The position numbers and the translations under genes are program-made. Below, one piece after another: positions 32,280 to 41,999 of a stretch of DNA of 64,000 bases. How positions within the stretch are numbered: position 1 is the stretch's first letter; each line of letters starts with the position of its first letter. The stretch comes from Diploptera punctata (lineage: Eukaryota; Arthropoda; Insecta; Blattodea; Blaberidae): positions 636,501 to 700,500 of the forward strand of contig JASPKZ010003415.1 in the NCBI GenBank assembly GCA_030220185.1. Direction: 5' to 3'. The notes under the pieces are model-generated. The model made no database searches, had not been told where the DNA came from, and saw only the letters and a program-made list of their open reading frames with translations.

Positions 32280-32846
32280 ATATTGCAAAGTAAAACAAGA
32301 CACTATCACCAGATTTAATACAGACTTATCTTTTCCAGCAATTAATTCTCTCATGGACTGTATTCCACCTCATTTCCTTCAAAAGTACCAATTGTTAAGG
32401 GCCATTAAGGTCTATTAAACAAATTGATTATTCACCAATAGTTTATGTAAATCTAAGTCAAACTGTTATTCATAAGTAATGCCACGAGTGATTTCCAAAT
32501 TATCGATAAATTTACGACTCACGAAGTGAGGAGTGAATTTATCTAGAGAATTTGGAAATCATGAGTGGCATTTCTTAGGACTATTTAACGAATAAAATTA
32601 AGCTGTTTACTCGCAAATCATTATTTAACTATAGTTATTTCAAAATATTTATATATTTAATGTAAACGGCGATGTTTGAAAACAAATGAAAAACGATTGG
32701 TACGCTTCATCTGCTTCTCTTGTTTATCACTGCAACCAGATCATACTATTTATTGCCAAAGGAACGCAATATTGTAAGAATGCTCTCTAGTGGTGAAAAA
32801 ATGAAACACATCAAACTGTGTATTAATTCATTTCTGATATCGTATG

Positions 32847-33183
32847 GTCCACCGTTGTGGTCTCGAGGTAGCGTGCTGCCTTGTCACGCAGCGGGCCCGG
32901 GTTCGATCCCCGGTCGGGGCAGTTTTTCTGGGTGAGGTCTTTATCGGGGTTTTTCCTCACCTGTAAGACAAATGTCAGGAAAACTTTAAGGCCCAAACGG
33001 TCCCCGAAATCATATGGCCATCATCCTTATCATTATCATCCTTACCATTATCATTATCATCATCATCCTTCACCGGTGTGGAAAGCAACGGGAAGCTACC
33101 ACACCTACACAATTCCCTAGTAAAGCTGCAAGCATAGCATGAAAATGCTATGATTGCAGTGCAGAATTACTATGGATGGATGG
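32847..33183 (+). mobile_element. SINE-A, full length
   Basis: 337 bp bounded by a perfect 10 bp duplication ATATCGTATG (32837-32846 and 33184-33193). The tRNA-derived head has an A-box region 'gtggtctcgaggtagcgtgc' and a B box 'gggttcgatcccc'. The body runs through 'cctgtaagacaaatgtcagg', a variable (ATC)-rich stretch and 'gtggaaagcaacgggaagct'. It ends in (GGAT)n. Confidence 0.9.
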
Positions 33184-33371
33184 ATATCGTATGATGCAAA
33201 TATGACAATTATATTTTTTTGGATTATTACCTGGGAAAAAATACATTTAAGAAAGTGCAAACAGTGGTTTCTTTTTTTGGTGGTATAATCAATTGCTACA
33301 AATGTTTTTATATTAACTCCTGCAAGCGCTATGTTGACATCCATGCACTATATATACAATCAGGTAGCCAC

Positions 33372-33783
33372 CATATAGGAAATCATGAGAATCCAATTGT
33401 TCGCAATATAGGGCATATGCTACAGCAACGTGCTGTACACCGAAACATATTCACCAGAGACCCCGATGACGGTCCACTTCCATGATATGTGTGCTGGATT
33501 CCAGCTAGAGTAGTGTGGCTCACTCCATGTCGCCGGCTTTCGGACTCTCTGCTTGTCCGGCGACTATGGTTTATGATGACCCTGCTCTGGTGAGGGACCA
33601 TCCTCATATCATCCATACCTGCTACGGAAATGAACACATAAGCCGCGAGACAGCAAGGCTAAGGAACAAAACCCCTACTGAATAAACACAATGGTATTTG
33701 GCCGCCAAGGGACCTCAACTGGTTCCCAAAAAGCGGCACACTGGGCAATGCTAGTCATTGCCACAAAACAGTCAGTCAGTCAG
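33372..33783 (+). mobile_element. Jockey LINE, 5'-truncated 3' fragment
   Basis: 412 bp equal to 38671-39084 except for three substitutions I can count. It holds the last ~36 codons of ORF2 (ENPIVRNIGHMLQQRAVHRN...), a stop at 33482, and the 3' UTR with its (CAGT)n tail. The full-length copy starts immediately after the tail. Confidence 0.9.
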
Positions 33784-34301
33784 CGTTCGGCAGTGAAACA
33801 GTGAAGTCAAGTCAAGGCATCCTAGATTCATCGAGTACGCAAACTTTCCTGTTGGCGGTAACGTCAGCTATTGTTACTGGTAGTAAGGATCACCGACGAG
33901 CCAACGCGAACTGGTGGGCAACCTGTGGTCAACCTTGGCGTCTTGAGCGCTACTGCTCGGGCTTTTGCCTCTCTCTACTCCAAGTTGCAGATTGAAATCT
34001 TTATTTTCTTCTGATTGCTGGCTGAAAATAGTGAATTGGTGAATAGTGTTGTGCAGCGTGTCGCTTTTTTCCGGGTGGGGCCTGGCGGCCACACCCATTA
34101 AAGAGTATTCAGTGTTTTTCAGTGAAATTTTTTCAGTGTTGTGTTTATACAGTGGTGTTTGGTTCCTGCAAAGCAACTCTATTAACTGCGAGTGCTTTGT
34201 TAAGCCTTGTATACTGGCTTATTGTGTTCAGTTTTTAGTTTAGTTTCAATCAAGCCAAGTGCTAGTGTAGTAATAAGTAATTAGTGCTGAACAGTCTTAC
34301 C
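33784..34301 (+). promoter_or_regulatory. Jockey 5' untranslated region, presumed internal promoter
   Basis: GC-richer leader between the upstream copy's (CAGT)n tail and the ORF1 start. Jockey-clade elements transcribe from an internal promoter at the start of the leader (known for the clade); no specific promoter motif is claimed here. Confidence 0.5.
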
Positions 34302-36074
34302 ATGGCTGCTTCACTAAAAAGCGTGAGTGCCGAGCAGGCTATGGACCTTGAGTATGAGGAGCCCTCGGCCTACGAACTTTGGGATACTGCGCTCAAAAAA
34401 TTTGAGAGATACGTAGTTAATCAAAAATTTCCATCTGAATCAAAATACCTAGCAGTAGCTAGCGAGGTGCGTGGTGCCCTCGTTATAGTTATCAATTTCA
34501 TAAGCACGTTCCCAAAGTTCGGTCAGTCCGAATTTGCTCGTGATGTTACACATGATTGCCTAAAAAGATTAAGTGAGATTAAGCTCAATATGAAATCTAA
34601 CCAAGATTATTTTGAAAAAATGCTTCATGAATTGAAATCAATACTTATGGAACTTCCTGTATCCTGTTTTTTCACAGGTGCAGATCAAATTCCTATAGAG
34701 AATACAGAATATGTACCTGAACCTAAAAAGATTAAAACACATGAGAAAGAGAAACCATCCCAAAATAGTTCAAATGATAACATGAATACAGTTTCAAATA
34801 AAGAGAAACCATCCCAAAATAGTTCAAAAGTTAACATGAATACAGTTTCAAATAAAGAGAAACCATCCACAAATAAGGCAACTACGGTCACATCACGACA
34901 AAATGAGGTGTCGACTGTGCCACTGCAAAATAAATTTTCAATTTTATCCGAATTACCGGATTCAATGGACACTGTCGACCCTCAGGCTCCTCAACCTGGA
35001 CCGTCACGGGACAAGCAGACTACAGCAGCTACCAGGCGTAGTAACCAACCGTCCAGGGAGCCTCAAGTAATGCCGCAGCCGAAAAGGGAACCACGCCCAC
35101 CACCCATAACGGTGATTGGACATGGTGACCTTTTCAGGATGAATCGGGAATTAAAAGGAAAATTCGAAAAAGACGTGAAAGTAGTTAAAACCCAGGACGG
35201 TTTGAGATACTACGCTACCTCGGAGGCAGACTTTCATCTACTCAAAGAGTACTTTAAAAATGCAAAGAAAGAATTTTATACATTTCAACTCAAAAAAGAT
35301 CTGCCTCTGAGGGCTGTTCTAAAGAGGCTTCCCTCCAGCATCACTGCTGATGAAGTCAAGGAAGAACTTAAAGAACTAGAATATCCAATAATATCGGTAA
35401 AGCAAATCACCAAAAAAGAAGGAGAAGTTTATACTCCCTTACCATTATACATCCTGGAACTTCAGAACAATGATGCTGGTAGAGAAATATATAACTTAAA
35501 CCGCCTCTGTTTGACAGTGGTGGCTGTGGAACCATACAGACCTAGAGCTGGCATGAAGCAGTGCTTCAGATGCCAGAAGTTTAACCATACTTTCATGGGG
35601 TGTTCCTTGACCCCATCTTGCGTAATTTGCGCTGGTACTCATAGTCATCGTGAGTGTCCGGTGAGAACCGCGGCACTCACGGACAAGAGCCTGCTGAAGT
35701 GCGCGAACTGTGGGGAAAAGGGACATCCCGCTTCCTACCGGGGTTGTGAAGCCTATAAGAAAGCAAAAGAGATTTATGAAAAAAGAAAACCAAACCAAAG
35801 TCCAACAACCCCGGCGTCCCAACCTCGAACTTTCACAACAAAATCTGTTAATCCTACAGTCTCATATAGTTCTATGGTAAATTCTGGCATCACAGTTAAA
35901 CCTACTGCAGGCACTGTCCCACGTCAGCCAGGGTCTGTGGCTGCTATACCAATGACGGATCAGGGACAAAAACTTTTCCATGACATTCAGCCTCTGCTGA
36001 GTGGTCTGTCGACACCTATGGAGAGGTTTGTGTTCCTGACTAACCTGGTGAACTCATGTTTCGGAGATGGCTAG
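34302..36074 (+). CDS. Jockey ORF1, gag-like nucleic-acid-binding protein
   Basis: 590 residues from the ATG at 34302 (context ttaccATGg); the open frame extends 6 codons upstream only through a GTG. The protein should bind LINE RNA and form the cytoplasmic RNP with ORF2. The N-terminal half (about 1-145) is helical in composition. A low-complexity Ser/Asn/Lys linker (about 145-190) contains a tandem 18-residue repeat. A Pro-rich stretch lies near 225-265. A PRE_C2HC-like region follows at about 320-415 (KKDLPLRAVLKRLPSSITAD...). Three zinc knuckles span residues 421-482: CFRC-x4-H-x4-C, CVIC-x3-H-x4-C and CANC-x4-H-x6-C. The tail (to 590) is Ser/Thr-rich. No stop or frameshift is seen. The length and arrangement fit Jockey-type ORF1 proteins. 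Confidence 0.9.
   Translation: MAASLKSVSAEQAMDLEYEEPSAYELWDTALKKFERYVVNQKFPSESKYLAVASEVRGALVIVINFISTFPKFGQSEFARDVTHDCLKRLSEIKLNMKSNQDYFEKMLHELKSILMELPVSCFFTGADQIPIENTEYVPEPKKIKTHEKEKPSQNSSNDNMNTVSNKEKPSQNSSKVNMNTVSNKEKPSTNKATTVTSRQNEVSTVPLQNKFSILSELPDSMDTVDPQAPQPGPSRDKQTTAATRRSNQPSREPQVMPQPKREPRPPPITVIGHGDLFRMNRELKGKFEKDVKVVKTQDGLRYYATSEADFHLLKEYFKNAKKEFYTFQLKKDLPLRAVLKRLPSSITADEVKEELKELEYPIISVKQITKKEGEVYTPLPLYILELQNNDAGREIYNLNRLCLTVVAVEPYRPRAGMKQCFRCQKFNHTFMGCSLTPSCVICAGTHSHRECPVRTAALTDKSLLKCANCGEKGHPASYRGCEAYKKAKEIYEKRKPNQSPTTPASQPRTFTTKSVNPTVSYSSMVNSGITVKPTAGTVPRQPGSVAAIPMTDQGQKLFHDIQPLLSGLSTPMERFVFLTNLVNSCFGDG
34746..34868. repeat. 54 bp tandem repeat within ORF1
   Basis: Two full units and the start of a third, each coding EKPSQNSS..NMNTVSNK. 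The unit is in frame (18 codons), so copy-number change would preserve the ORF. Confidence 0.9.
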
Positions 36075-38784
36075 GCATCCTTCACAAAGCTATCTTAATG
36101 TCATGGCATTTAATGCCAATGGTGTATCCAACCAGATTCATGAGTTAATTACATTTATACAAACAAGAGATATCGACATTCTTCTTCTGAACGAAACGCA
36201 CTTAAAACCAAGAATGAAATTCCAAATTCCGCAGTACTACACGTATAGGAATGACCGTCTTGATGGTCCCCTTGGAGGCACTGCCATCTGTATCAAAAAG
36301 TCCATTGGCCATAGGGTGGCCCAAATCCCGGGACTTCAATTTATTGAAGCCACGGGTATCTTCCTACCAATCACAGACCGCGAAACATTATTCATAGCAG
36401 CAATCTACAAATCTCCTCGAAGACTTCTGACAAGACACGACTTAGATATCCTCACTTCTATCTCCCCAAGCTATCTGCTTGCGGGAGACTTTAATTCAAA
36501 ACATCATTATTGGAATTGTCGTGTCCAGAATGTCTCCGGTACAATCCTTCAAAACTACTGCCAACTTCATAACATTGAAATCTCTGCTCCAAGGGAACAC
36601 ACACTGTTCTTCCAACACGCCTACGGTCTCACGTCCGATATTTTGGACATAGTTCTATCGAAGAATGTTGCTATTTCACCACACATCACTACTGTTACAG
36701 ACGCACTTGACTCTGATCACACGCCAATACTTTTTAAAATTTCATCCACATTTTTATTGTCCTCCCCATTTAAGTTACAACATCATTGCACAGACTGGCA
36801 GAGTTACACTAACATGCTTAACCAATGGGTTATGCCTACACTCTCTGTCGAGTCTACGGAACAAATAGAACACACTGTCCTTAATCTACAGGCCACAATA
36901 AAAACGGCCATTACACTTGCTACAACGCGACCAAAAGAAACTAATAATACGCGAACAAAATATAACGATCCAGCACTTCAAAATTATTTAAATCTAAAAA
37001 GGCAGTACCAAAAATGGTACCGCGATTTCGGAGCTCCACATCACAAACAGCAATACAATCACTATGCTCATTTGGTCAAAAGCCGGCTTAAAGAGCTGAG
37101 AAATGCTGATTGGGATTCTTCCCTTCAGCAATTCTCAGACAAAAAGACTCCACCATGGGAGATAATAAAACGCCTCAAAAGGAGTCGAGCTCCGCCTCCT
37201 CCCTCAGCCATCCAGTCGGACGGAACTTGGGCGTATCTCCCTAGGGAGAAGGCCCAGGTTCTAGCCGACAATTTCGCGAACCGGTTTAGACCTCATGAGC
37301 TTACAACACCGACTCACGAAGCTGAGGTGCAACATACAATCAGTACTTTTCTAGAAACACCTATTCCTATACCCCATCCTGATGTACAGCTTTGTGAACT
37401 CAAAGCTATTGTACATAACCTCCCGTCCCACCGTGCCCCTGGTCATGATCAGATTTCTAATCTGGCCATAAAACACTTACCTGAAAAAACCTTACTCCTA
37501 CTCCTACAAATAGTGAACCTTTGCTTTCGTTTCCACTACTTCCCGGAAGTATGGAAGAAAGCAAAGGTAATCGCTATTCCTAAACCTGGTAAAGACCCAA
37601 CCATACCGGACAACTTGCGTCCAATCAGTCTGCTACCAGTGCTGGGCAAAATTATGGAAAAAATTATTTTGGCAAAATTGAAAATTGCAATTTCTGAGAG
37701 AAACCTTATTCCTACTCATCAGTTTGGATTTAGAAAAGCACATAGCACTCCACTGCAGCTTGCAAGACTGGTTGACCATGTTGTTACGGGCTTCAACTCT
37801 AGGAAAAGTACTGTGGCAATATTTCTTGACATTGAGAAAGCTTTTGATACTACTTGGATAAATGGACTTATTTACAAACTTATCAAATTCAACATTTCGG
37901 CTCATTTAATTAAATTGATAGCTAAATACCTCACTAACCGACAATTTTATGTGTCGGTTAGTGGGTATAATTCTGACTGCAAGACCCTCTTGGCGGGAGT
38001 TCCTCAAGGTGCAGTACTCTCACCTATCCTATATAGCCTTTATGTTTCCGACTTCCCTACCTTTCCTAGCGTAAATATCGCATCCTTTGCTGATGATACG
38101 TGTCTGTTTTATCAGGCACGTTTTCGTTCCGTACCGTTCCACATTCGTGTGGTCCAAACTGCCCTAAACACAGTCCAATCCTATATGCGTCTGTGGAATA
38201 TAAAACTAAATGCAAATAAAACAAAATTCGTTGTATTTGCAAAAACCCACAAACGCACTCCTGCCCGACTCACCTTAGGAACTCTTAGACTCCGTCCAGA
38301 GACTTCAGCCAAGTATCTTGGAATCCATTTGGATTCCAAGCTTACGTTCAAAATTCATATTGAAAATCTAAAACATAAAGCAAACGCTGCCATTGCACTT
38401 TTATATCCATTTTTCAAGTCGCCTATGCTATCTACCAGGATCAAACTTACTTTATATCAAGTTGCGATCCGCAGCATGTTGCTGTACGGTTGTGAAGCCT
38501 GGAGTATCCTAGCTGCTGGACATAAGAAAAAAGTTCAAATAATCCAGAATAAATGCTTAAAAATAATACTTTCAGCTCCACTACGCACTAGGATCTCAGT
38601 ACTTCACGACCAAGCACAGATGCCCTATATTGCCGATACAATTGAAAAAAGGGTTGTGCACATGTTGCAACATATAGAAAATCATGAGAATCCAATTGTT
38701 CGCAATATAGGGCATATGCTACAGCAACGTGCTGTACACCGAAACATATTCACCAGAGACCCCGATGACGGTCCACTTCCATGA
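36067..38784 (+). CDS. Jockey ORF2, endonuclease and reverse transcriptase
   Basis: 905 residues. The start ATG overlaps the ORF1 stop (ATGGCTAG, 36067-36074) in the +1 frame, suggesting translation coupled by termination-reinitiation. Residues about 8-225 form an apurinic-like endonuclease: N12 in FNANG, E43 in LLLNETHLKP, D141/N143 in AGDFNSKHHYW, and SDHTP with His218. This domain nicks target DNA. RT spans about 495-760: PKPGKDP..DNLRPISLLP, HQFGFRKAHST, the first catalytic Asp588 in FLDIEKAFD, GVPQGAVLSPILYSLYVSDF, and FADD at 674-677. RT copies the RNA at the nick. The C-terminus (LLYGCEAWS, ENPIVRNIGH) has no RNase H. All catalytic residues I can identify are present, so the protein may be functional. 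Confidence 0.92.
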   Translation: MARHPSQSYLNVMAFNANGVSNQIHELITFIQTRDIDILLLNETHLKPRMKFQIPQYYTYRNDRLDGPLGGTAICIKKSIGHRVAQIPGLQFIEATGIFLPITDRETLFIAAIYKSPRRLLTRHDLDILTSISPSYLLAGDFNSKHHYWNCRVQNVSGTILQNYCQLHNIEISAPREHTLFFQHAYGLTSDILDIVLSKNVAISPHITTVTDALDSDHTPILFKISSTFLLSSPFKLQHHCTDWQSYTNMLNQWVMPTLSVESTEQIEHTVLNLQATIKTAITLATTRPKETNNTRTKYNDPALQNYLNLKRQYQKWYRDFGAPHHKQQYNHYAHLVKSRLKELRNADWDSSLQQFSDKKTPPWEIIKRLKRSRAPPPPSAIQSDGTWAYLPREKAQVLADNFANRFRPHELTTPTHEAEVQHTISTFLETPIPIPHPDVQLCELKAIVHNLPSHRAPGHDQISNLAIKHLPEKTLLLLLQIVNLCFRFHYFPEVWKKAKVIAIPKPGKDPTIPDNLRPISLLPVLGKIMEKIILAKLKIAISERNLIPTHQFGFRKAHSTPLQLARLVDHVVTGFNSRKSTVAIFLDIEKAFDTTWINGLIYKLIKFNISAHLIKLIAKYLTNRQFYVSVSGYNSDCKTLLAGVPQGAVLSPILYSLYVSDFPTFPSVNIASFADDTCLFYQARFRSVPFHIRVVQTALNTVQSYMRLWNIKLNANKTKFVVFAKTHKRTPARLTLGTLRLRPETSAKYLGIHLDSKLTFKIHIENLKHKANAAIALLYPFFKSPMLSTRIKLTLYQVAIRSMLLYGCEAWSILAAGHKKKVQIIQNKCLKIILSAPLRTRISVLHDQAQMPYIADTIEKRVVHMLQHIENHENPIVRNIGHMLQQRAVHRNIFTRDPDDGPLP

Positions 38785-39084
38785 TATGTGTGCTGGATTC
38801 CAGCTAGAGTAGTGTGGCTCACTCCATGTCGCCGGCTTTCGGACTCTCTGCTTGTCCGGCGACTATGGTTTATGATGACCCTGCTCTGGTGAGGGACCAT
38901 CCTCATATCATCCATACCTGCTACGGTAATGAACACATAAGCCGCGAGACAGCAAGGCTAAGGAACAAAACCCCTACTGAATAAACACAATGGTGTTTGG
39001 CCGCCAAGGGACCTCAACTGGTTCCCAAAAAGCGGCACACTGGGCAATGCTAGTCATTGCCACAAAACAGTCAGTCAGTCAGTC
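38785..39084 (+). other. Jockey 3' UTR and (CAGT)n tail
   Basis: 300 bp after the ORF2 stop, nearly identical to 33485-33783. It ends in about four CAGT units instead of poly(A). Confidence 0.85.
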
Positions 39085-39689
39085 GTATTTCTTATAGAAT
39101 CAGTCACTGCAAAATAGTGGTCAGACCTGTTCAGAATATTAAAAAGGAGGAGCTTTCTTTAATTTGGTAAATTTAATATTGATAAATATTTGGTGTAACA
39201 CAACTGTAATTGGATGTAAAACAGAAATCATTGAAACGTGATTGGTCATTAACTCCCATTTGGGGCACATGAGTTAAATAGTCCATTTAAACCTTCCGTG
39301 CAAAAATTTGGTACGTATTTCGATCGAAAACCTTAGTTGACAGATTAATTTTAAGAGAAACTCGTAAAAAACTGGATTATTTCATTCCTTAGAGCATTTT
39401 AAAAGTTTCCTTCTATCTTCAATAAATGTAGTGCTTGTTTCAACTTCGATGCTACCGCAATTCGAATATTGCGACTTTCTCTTAAACGATAAGAGCATTC
39501 GGAGAAAAATTGTAACGAGTTCGTAATAATTGTGCACGTTATATATGCAATCTCCGTAAATCAGATCATATAACTCCGGCATTTGAAATATTGTCTTGGG
39601 TCCGATTGAAAACAGGCAAAATATACATTGCCTCGGCTTCCTATACAAAATTATGTCCAACTCAGCAACCTACTTATCTATCTAGTAGC

Positions 39690-39760
39690 TTCCATTCACT
39701 ATCTTCCCACTATAACATAAACCCACGATTGCGAGAAAATATAACTCTAGCTGTACTCCT
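39690..39760 (+). pseudogene. LINE C-terminal scrap (same family as 43895)
   Basis: 'ttcactatcttcccactata' then 'aacccacgattgcgagaaaa' match 43921-43990. It is about 70 bp and runs directly into an RTE-a 3' end. Confidence 0.6.
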
Positions 39761-39762
39761 AA

Positions 39763-41430
39763 CTAAATAACTAACTAATGTACTGGCACTACTGAACTCG
39801 TAAGTTCGTGACCGCGCGCATATGCACTCTCCACACATCCCTATTCTGAGCTAATGTTTTCCCTGTACAATCTACTTCCCTCCAATCACGGTTAATATCA
39901 TTCTCCACCTCATTATTGTTGTTTCAACTGGGCGTTTTCCCTCTGGTTTTCCTAAAAGAAGCTTCCATGTCCCTTTCATTCCCCAATCATGCCACATATC
40001 CTGTCCATCGCAGTTTACGAGACATAACTGTTCTTATTTTTATCTTATTTGCTATAAAGATAATGTAGCTTACTGTTAAGTAGTCTTATCCGTTCACCTG
40101 TCTGTTCATCTCTCTTTGATCCAAAAACTTTCTTGAGAACTTTATTCTCAAATATTCATAATCTCCTTTCCTCCCACAAAGTAAGAGTCCATGTTTCGCA
40201 CCCATATAATATAACTGGGAGAGTAACAATTTCATATATTTTCAGTTTAACATTTTTTAGAGAAGCTAAAACGACAATTATCCCTGAAATGCACAATAGT
40301 ATGCCTTTCCAGAATTGAACCTATGTTTAATTTCTTTGTGCATCTCATCCCTATTTGTAACTATTGTTCCTAGGTATTTGAATTCTGTCACTTCTTCAAA
40401 ATTTCCCTCATTTGTCATTAACTGTCAATTACTATTATATTATAATGTCCTATGTGTGGACATACATTTAGTTTTGATGAATCAAAATTTAAACCGGGCT
40501 ATTGTATTTTACAGGAAACCGGAGTTCTACCTATAAAGGAGAACCAAAAGGGGCCGCTCACCGCCAACACTTAAGTGGTGGCCAAAGAGCTTTTCATCTA
40601 TCAATCTATTTATCTATCTATGTCTACTGTCAGTCCTAATTTTTTTAGTATTACCCAATAGAGTGTACGTGTTGGCCATTAGTATCTCCTCACTATCTCC
40701 TAATAATACTAACTACATCATCAGCGTGAACTAACAGGTTATTAACACAATTTAGTTTGAGTTATATGCTTTCTTCATCCCCTAAAGATTTAATGACGTG
40801 CTCTTGTACAAAATTGAAAAGTGTAAGAGATAGTGCATCTCCTTGCTTTAACCCATTGTGAATTTCAAAATTATCTGAGAACTGTTTGTCCACACGCACC
40901 CTAGTCTCTGTACTATTTAAGCACATTCGAATAAGTGTAACTTTTTTCGAATTCCGAACTCCAGCAGGATACTATATAACTTATCTCTCTTAACTGAATC
41001 GTACCCGTCTTCAAGTCTACATACAGCTGATGCACAGTGCCATTATATTCCCATTTATTTTCTGATATCTCTCTTATACTAAAATCTATTGTGTTGTAGA
41101 CCTGTTTTTTCTAAATCCATATTGATACTCTCTTAGTATGTCATCAATTTAGGGAAAAAGTCTGCTTACTAATATATTTGTTAGAATTTTGAACGAAGTT
41201 GAAAGTAATAAATGCCCCTGTATTTACAATCAGTTTTATCTCCTTTCTTATACAGTAGATTGGTACGATAATCGACTGTTCCATTAATTTGGAAGATATT
41301 ATTGTTTTCCAAATCATACTAAGCAATCGACATATCTTGTCCATAAATTTTCCTCCTCCAAATTGTATTAGTTCTGTTGGGATCCCATCTGAACCTAAAA
41401 CTTTGTACATATCCAATTTTATAAAGCATC
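39763..41430 (-). pseudogene. RTE-a LINE, long degraded copy
   Basis: The 3' tail (ctaactaaataactaacta) and AAMN..RV terminus lie near 39775-39830. In reverse come the WAGHVAR, GCETWTL (near 40195) and EFKYLGTI (near 40375) equivalents, a YADD-region remnant near 40715, 'GVRQG/GALSPLLF' near 40845, 'YVDFK' near 41020, and the open piece 'SDGIPTELIQFGGGKFMDKI' (41144-41416). Many stops. An unrelated ~130 bp piece is inserted at about 40490-40620. Confidence 0.8.
40490..40620 (+). mobile_element. Short insertion with (ATCT)n tail inside RTE-a
   Basis: 'aggagaaccaaaaggggccg' and 'gccaacacttaagtggtggc' have no counterpart in other RTE-a copies. The insert ends in a tetranucleotide run (atctatctatttatctatcta). 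Probably a 5'-truncated retroposon of unknown family. Confidence 0.55.
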
Positions 41431-41639
41431 AGGTTCAACTGTACCTCTACAACGGAATACAATTGTGGAATTTGTAAGAATATATTATGTCTCTCTCTAA
41501 AGAGTTTAAGTTCAAATAAATTATTATTTTACCACAGACCTAGTATTATGAAGTAAACGGATATAAAAAGTAAATAATTAGAGAAAATCAGTAAGTAAAC
41601 CTTATATTATGTTTATTAATATACTATTTTTATATACTC

Positions 41640-41985
41640 CATACTTCCCAATTAGGGGCATGGGTGCTCCAGAGCGGGAGTTACTTAAATCTAATTTAGT
41701 TTACGCTTATTTACCTACATATGTCAACGAGTGATATGTTGTTATCAAACCGCCTCAATGAGATATCTAGTAGTAAGCACTTACTTGTATGGATGAAGAT
41801 CAGTTAAACACAGAGAGCTTTTATTCAGGCTTGTGATTCTTTTATAATTCTGAGAATCTTCAGACTCGGTACCCACGGCTTTAAGTCTCTTTCGGGGAGT
41901 TGTTCCTTGAATTTTTCCACCCTAAATAATTCTTCCACCCCGGCCGGGTTTGAACCCGTGAACCGTGTAGAAGATACATTTTTGC
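41640..41985 (-). mobile_element. SINE-G copy
   Basis: The reverse B box 'ccggccgggtttgaacccgtg' lies at 41941-41961. The body has 'gtcaacgagtgatatgttg', 'ccgcctcaatgagatatc' and 'gttgttccttgaatttttcc', matching 16530-16780. Confidence 0.7.
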
Positions 41986-41999
41986 GTGTGCTGGACATA

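Larger units (their letters stand above)
33784..39084 (+). mobile_element. Jockey-clade LINE, apparently full length
   Basis: 5.3 kb with a 518 bp 5' UTR, ORF1 (34302-36074), ORF2 (36067-38784) and a 300 bp 3' UTR ending in (CAGT)n. Both frames are uninterrupted. The near identity of its 3' end to the adjoining fragment implies recent activity. Jockey assignment rests on ORF1 having PRE_C2HC-like and CCHC regions and ORF2 having endonuclease plus RT with no RNase H. Confidence 0.9.
32470..39281 (+). mobile_element. Terminal-palindrome element, copy 2, with nested SINE and Jockey insertions
   Basis: The left part begins TCATAAGTAATGCC and the right part ends GAGTTAAATAG (39271-39281). Removing the SINE-A (32847-33183) and the Jockey dimer (33372-39084) leaves about 760 bp colinear with copies 1 and 3. 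The ~100 bp hairpin is at about 32474-32574. The inner motif GGACTATTTAAC (32578-32589) mirrors the terminal GTTAAATAG. Confidence 0.75.

Noticed and set aside
33219..33485. 88-codon frame across the palindrome element and Jockey fragment
   Set aside because: Chance fusion across an insertion junction.
34685..34972. 95-codon reverse frame within Jockey ORF1
   Set aside because: Antisense shadow created by the 54 bp repeat.
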